From Microseira wollei NIES-4236 (lineage in GTDB: Bacteria; Cyanobacteriota; Cyanobacteriia; Cyanobacteriales; Aerosakkonemataceae): a DNA stretch of 32,193 bases. Both the position numbers and the translations under genes were made by a program. Numbering within the stretch: the first letter of the stretch is position 1; every line of letters begins with the position of its first letter. Of the stretch, positions 30,447-32,193 are shown in pieces. The notes beneath the pieces were generated by a model. That model saw only the letters and a program-made list of their open reading frames with translations, ran no database searches and was not told where the DNA came from. The stretch lies in NCBI RefSeq assembly GCF_020521235.1, contig NZ_BLAY01000120.1, forward strand, positions 1 through 32,193. The letters run 5' to 3'.

Positions 30447-31448
30447 TCATGGTTGATTTTTTTCCAGAAACTGCCAAATTTTTTGTAGCAGGGGTTCGAG
30501 TCCGGTACGGGTGACGGCTGAAATGAGGAAAACGGGGGCGTGGCTCTTGGCTTCGAGAAGAGAAGCAATCGCTGCCAGATCCATAGTTGGGTCAACCGCA
30601 TCTATTTTATTGAGTGCCAAAATTTGAGGCCGCTCGCTCAACCCCCGATCGTAAGCGAGCAACTCTTGCTGAATCGTGTGATAATTTGCAATCGGATCAG
30701 AGCTGGTAGCATCGATCAAGTGCAGCAGCAGCCGAGTGCGTTCGATATGACGCAAAAAATCCTGTCCTAACCCCACGCCTTGATGCGCCCCCTCGATCAA
30801 TCCGGGAATATCGGCAAAAACGATCCCGTCGCCGTCGGGTTTACGCACCACGCCCAAATTCGGCACTAAGGTTGTAAAGGGATAATCGGCAATTTTAGGC
30901 CGTGCGGCGGAAATTGCGGAAATTAGCGTGGATTTACCCGCATTTGGCAGACCAATAATCCCGACTTCTGCCAAAAGCTTTAATTCCAAACGCAGCAGCC
31001 GTTGTTCTCCCGGTAGTCCTGGCAGGGCGTATTCGGGTGCGCGGTTGCGGTTGCTGAGGAAATGCTGGTTTCCCAAACCCCCTTTGCCTCCTTGCGCCGC
31101 GCAGAAAGTCTGACCGGGTTCTGTCAGATCCGCCAGCAATGAGTTCGTTGTAGCGTCGTAGACCATCGTACCGCAGGGAATTTGGATCAAGCGATCGCTC
31201 CCGTTTGCCCCAGTGCAATTATTTGGCCCCCCACGTCCGCCATCTTCTGCCTTAAACCGGCGATCGTACTTGAAATCGAGCAACGTTTGCAGGTGTTGTG
31301 TCGCTATCAAGTACACGGAACCGCCCTTACCGCCGTTTCCACCCGATGGTCCCCCAGCCGGGACATACTTTTCCCGCCGGAAGGCTACGATGCCATCACC
31401 GCCCTTCCCTCCTTCTACGTTAATTTCTGCTTGGTCGATAAATTGCAT
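30447..31448 (-). CDS. obgE: GTPase Obg/CgtA
   Basis: Conserved GTPase that binds the 50S ribosomal subunit and links ribosome maturation to growth and stress. The Gly-rich Obg fold covers 1-158 ([45 protein letters not shown]). The G domain has G1 GLPNAGKST (166-174), switch [11 protein letters not shown]3 DIPG (213-216) with [14 protein letters not shown]4 NKID (279-282) and G5 ISAVT. It ends at 333 aa without the variable C-terminal OCT domain, as in many cyanobacteria. ATG 31448 is the universal start (MQFIDQAEI). TTGTCAGTTGTCAGTTA repeats lie just upstream. The 86-nt gap to the beta-lactamase-like gene is convergent. Confidence 0.96.
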   Translation of the reverse strand: MQFIDQAEINVEGGKGGDGIVAFRREKYVPAGGPSGGNGGKGGSVYLIATQHLQTLLDFKYDRRFKAEDGGRGGPNNCTGANGSDRLIQIPCGTMVYDATTNSLLADLTEPGQTFCAAQGGKGGLGNQHFLSNRNRAPEYALPGLPGEQRLLRLELKLLAEVGIIGLPNAGKSTLISAISAARPKIADYPFTTLVPNLGVVRKPDGDGIVFADIPGLIEGAHQGVGLGQDFLRHIERTRLLLHLIDATSSDPIANYHTIQQELLAYDRGLSERPQILALNKIDAVDPTMDLAAIASLLEAKSHAPVFLISAVTRTGLEPLLQKIWQFLEKNQP

Positions 31449-31691
31449 AACTATCAGTCGTTATTTGTCAGTTGTCAGTTATGGGTGAAGGGGATGGGCG
31501 GGGATTGATCGCAACAATGCATCAGTTTAGCTGACACCCGCACCCAGCAGGAAATGCTGTTACCGAGCGGGGAAATTCCCCACCAAATAAAGGTTATGGT
31601 GCGGCAGGACTTCCTTTTTCTCCACCCGGTAGCCATTGCATCTGATACCTGGGTCTTGATTGAGATTTACTTTTTGACCTGAGAGGCTATT

Positions 31692-32193
31692 TTATCTCTG
31701 ATTACCTCGGTCTGTGTTGGGATTATCAACCCGACCCGGTAGTCCATTCCCGCCAGCATTACCTCGGTTTTCGTTAGGATTATCAACCCGACCCGGTAGT
31801 CCATTCGGTGAGTTACCGGGGCCATCTGGTAAGCCATTACTTCCTCCGTCGCCTGGGTCAGGCTGCGGGGCTGGTGCTGGTGCTGGTGCTGGTGCCGGGG
31901 CTGGTGCCGGTGCCGGGGCTGGTGCTGGTGCTGGTGCCGGGGCTGGTGCCGGTGCCGGGGCTGGTGCCGGGGCTGGTGCTGGTGCCGGGGCTGGTGCCGG
32001 TGCCGGGGCTGGTGCCGGGGCTGGTGCCGGTGCCGGGGCTGGTGCCGGGGCTGGTGCCGGTGCCGGGGCTGGTGCCGGTGCCGGGGCTGGTGCCGGGGCT
32101 GGTGCCGGCGCTGGTGCTGGCGCCGGGGCTGGTGCCGGGGCTGGTGTTATCGGACGCGCACCTGTTTGTGCTCCAGTGACAGCGCTCGTACTG
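31692..32193 (-). CDS. C-terminal part of an (Ala-Pro)n repeat protein, 5' end outside window
   Basis: The frame is open on the minus strand from the right edge to TAA 31692-31694. It reads STSAVTGAQTGARPITP, then about 45 Ala-Pro dipeptides (DNA about 31869-32143), then PQPDPGDGGSNGLPDGPGNS, and ends with two copies of NGLPGRVDNPN separated by ENRGNAGG. The frame was checked at both ends of the array and all repeat units are multiples of 6 nt, so it is one reading frame. AP repeats form stiff extended spacers in wall-crossing or envelope proteins; the functional domain must lie upstream, beyond the window. The plus-strand open frame over the same array (LVPGLVPVPG) is a shadow. Confidence 0.7.
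   Translation of the reverse strand, partial: STSAVTGAQTGARPITPAPAPAPAPAPAPAPAPAPAPAPAPAPAPAPAPAPAPAPAPAPAPAPAPAPAPAPAPAPAPAPAPAPAPAPAPAPAPAPAPAPAPAPAPAPAPQPDPGDGGSNGLPDGPGNSPNGLPGRVDNPNENRGNAGGNGLPGRVDNPNTDRGNQR
31869..32143. repeat. Minisatellite of GGTGCC/GGGGCT hexamers
   Basis: Hexamers GGTGCC, GGTGCT and GGGGCT are arranged in higher-order 12- and 18-nt units (GGTGCCGGGGCT and GGTGCCGGTGCCGGGGCT). It codes for (Ala-Pro)n on the minus strand. Length is likely to vary between strains and to be prone to assembly error. Confidence 0.9.

Noticed and set aside
30485-30510. GGGGTTCGAGTCC string resembling a tRNA T-arm
   Set aside because: It lies inside the obgE G-domain coding sequence and no acceptor or anticodon stem is found around it.
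31480-31642. 54-codon minus-strand ORF between the Ala-Pro gene and obgE
   Set aside because: No ribosome-binding site, no recognisable motif and an unusual Trp/Cys-rich composition.
31808-32179. Plus-strand ORF encoding LVPGLVPVPG repeats
   Set aside because: It is the complement of the Ala-Pro array. The minus frame has a sensible nonrepetitive C-terminus with an internal duplication, and the plus frame does not.

Overview
The window looks like chromosomal DNA of a filamentous or colonial, repeat-rich cyanobacterium. The octamer GCGATCGC (HIP1) occurs more than 20 times. Several intergenic repeats of cyanobacterial type are present, and there is a perfect NtcA-type site (GTA-N8-TAC). Protein families typical of the phylum also occur: DUF29, DUF2256, a fused Ser/Thr kinase/ATPase/histidine kinase, SLH proteins, and an MprF-like DUF2156 protein. 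I saw no rRNA, tRNA, CRISPR array or intact insertion sequence. Taxon and functions rest on reading the sequence alone.

Layout. 1-3.1 kb: a truncated multi-PAS sensor (-) divergent from an MprF-like membrane aminoacyltransferase (+). 3.1-5.7 kb: an exported PrxQ-type peroxiredoxin, a serine-recombinase-like protein whose catalytic residues are mostly replaced, and a VOC/glyoxalase protein, all on -. 5.9-9.1 kb: a nirB-nirD NAD(P)H nitrite reductase operon (-) behind an NtcA site; this is notable because most cyanobacteria use ferredoxin-dependent NirA. 9.2-12.1 kb: a decayed accessory zone with a frameshifted DUF29 gene, a small HTH gene with an inverted-repeat operator, a small ORF extended by repeat DNA, an uncertain one-TM protein and an RTX-like remnant. 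12.3-15.3 kb: a secreted M48 metalloprotease (+) converging on an HD-domain phosphohydrolase (-). 15.7-17.6 kb: a sugar-dehydrogenase pseudogene and an HGSNAT/DUF5009 membrane acyltransferase. 17.7-23.4 kb: a giant kinase/ATPase/GAF/histidine-kinase gene, now split into two ORFs at a repeat insertion. 23.9-32.2 kb: an SLH protein, a methyltransferase, an isoaspartyl peptidase, a 52-aa DUF2256 protein, a TrmH-family RNA methyltransferase, a class A beta-lactamase-like protein, the GTPase ObgE, and the C-terminal end of an (Ala-Pro)n-repeat protein that runs off the right edge.

The strongest theme is colonisation by small palindromic repeats. They act as candidate terminators between convergent genes, including a family built from TTGCTAA-type heptads that at three sites carries a conserved AACTAGCAACTTG end. 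They also lie inside coding sequences: two in-frame insertions in the big kinase gene, one in the RNA methyltransferase gene, a repeat-derived tail on the 10.6-kb ORF, and one insertion that appears to have broken the kinase gene.

Functionally, nirBD is the only clear pathway operon, giving nitrite-to-ammonium reduction under nitrogen control. Most other genes look like independent single-gene units.
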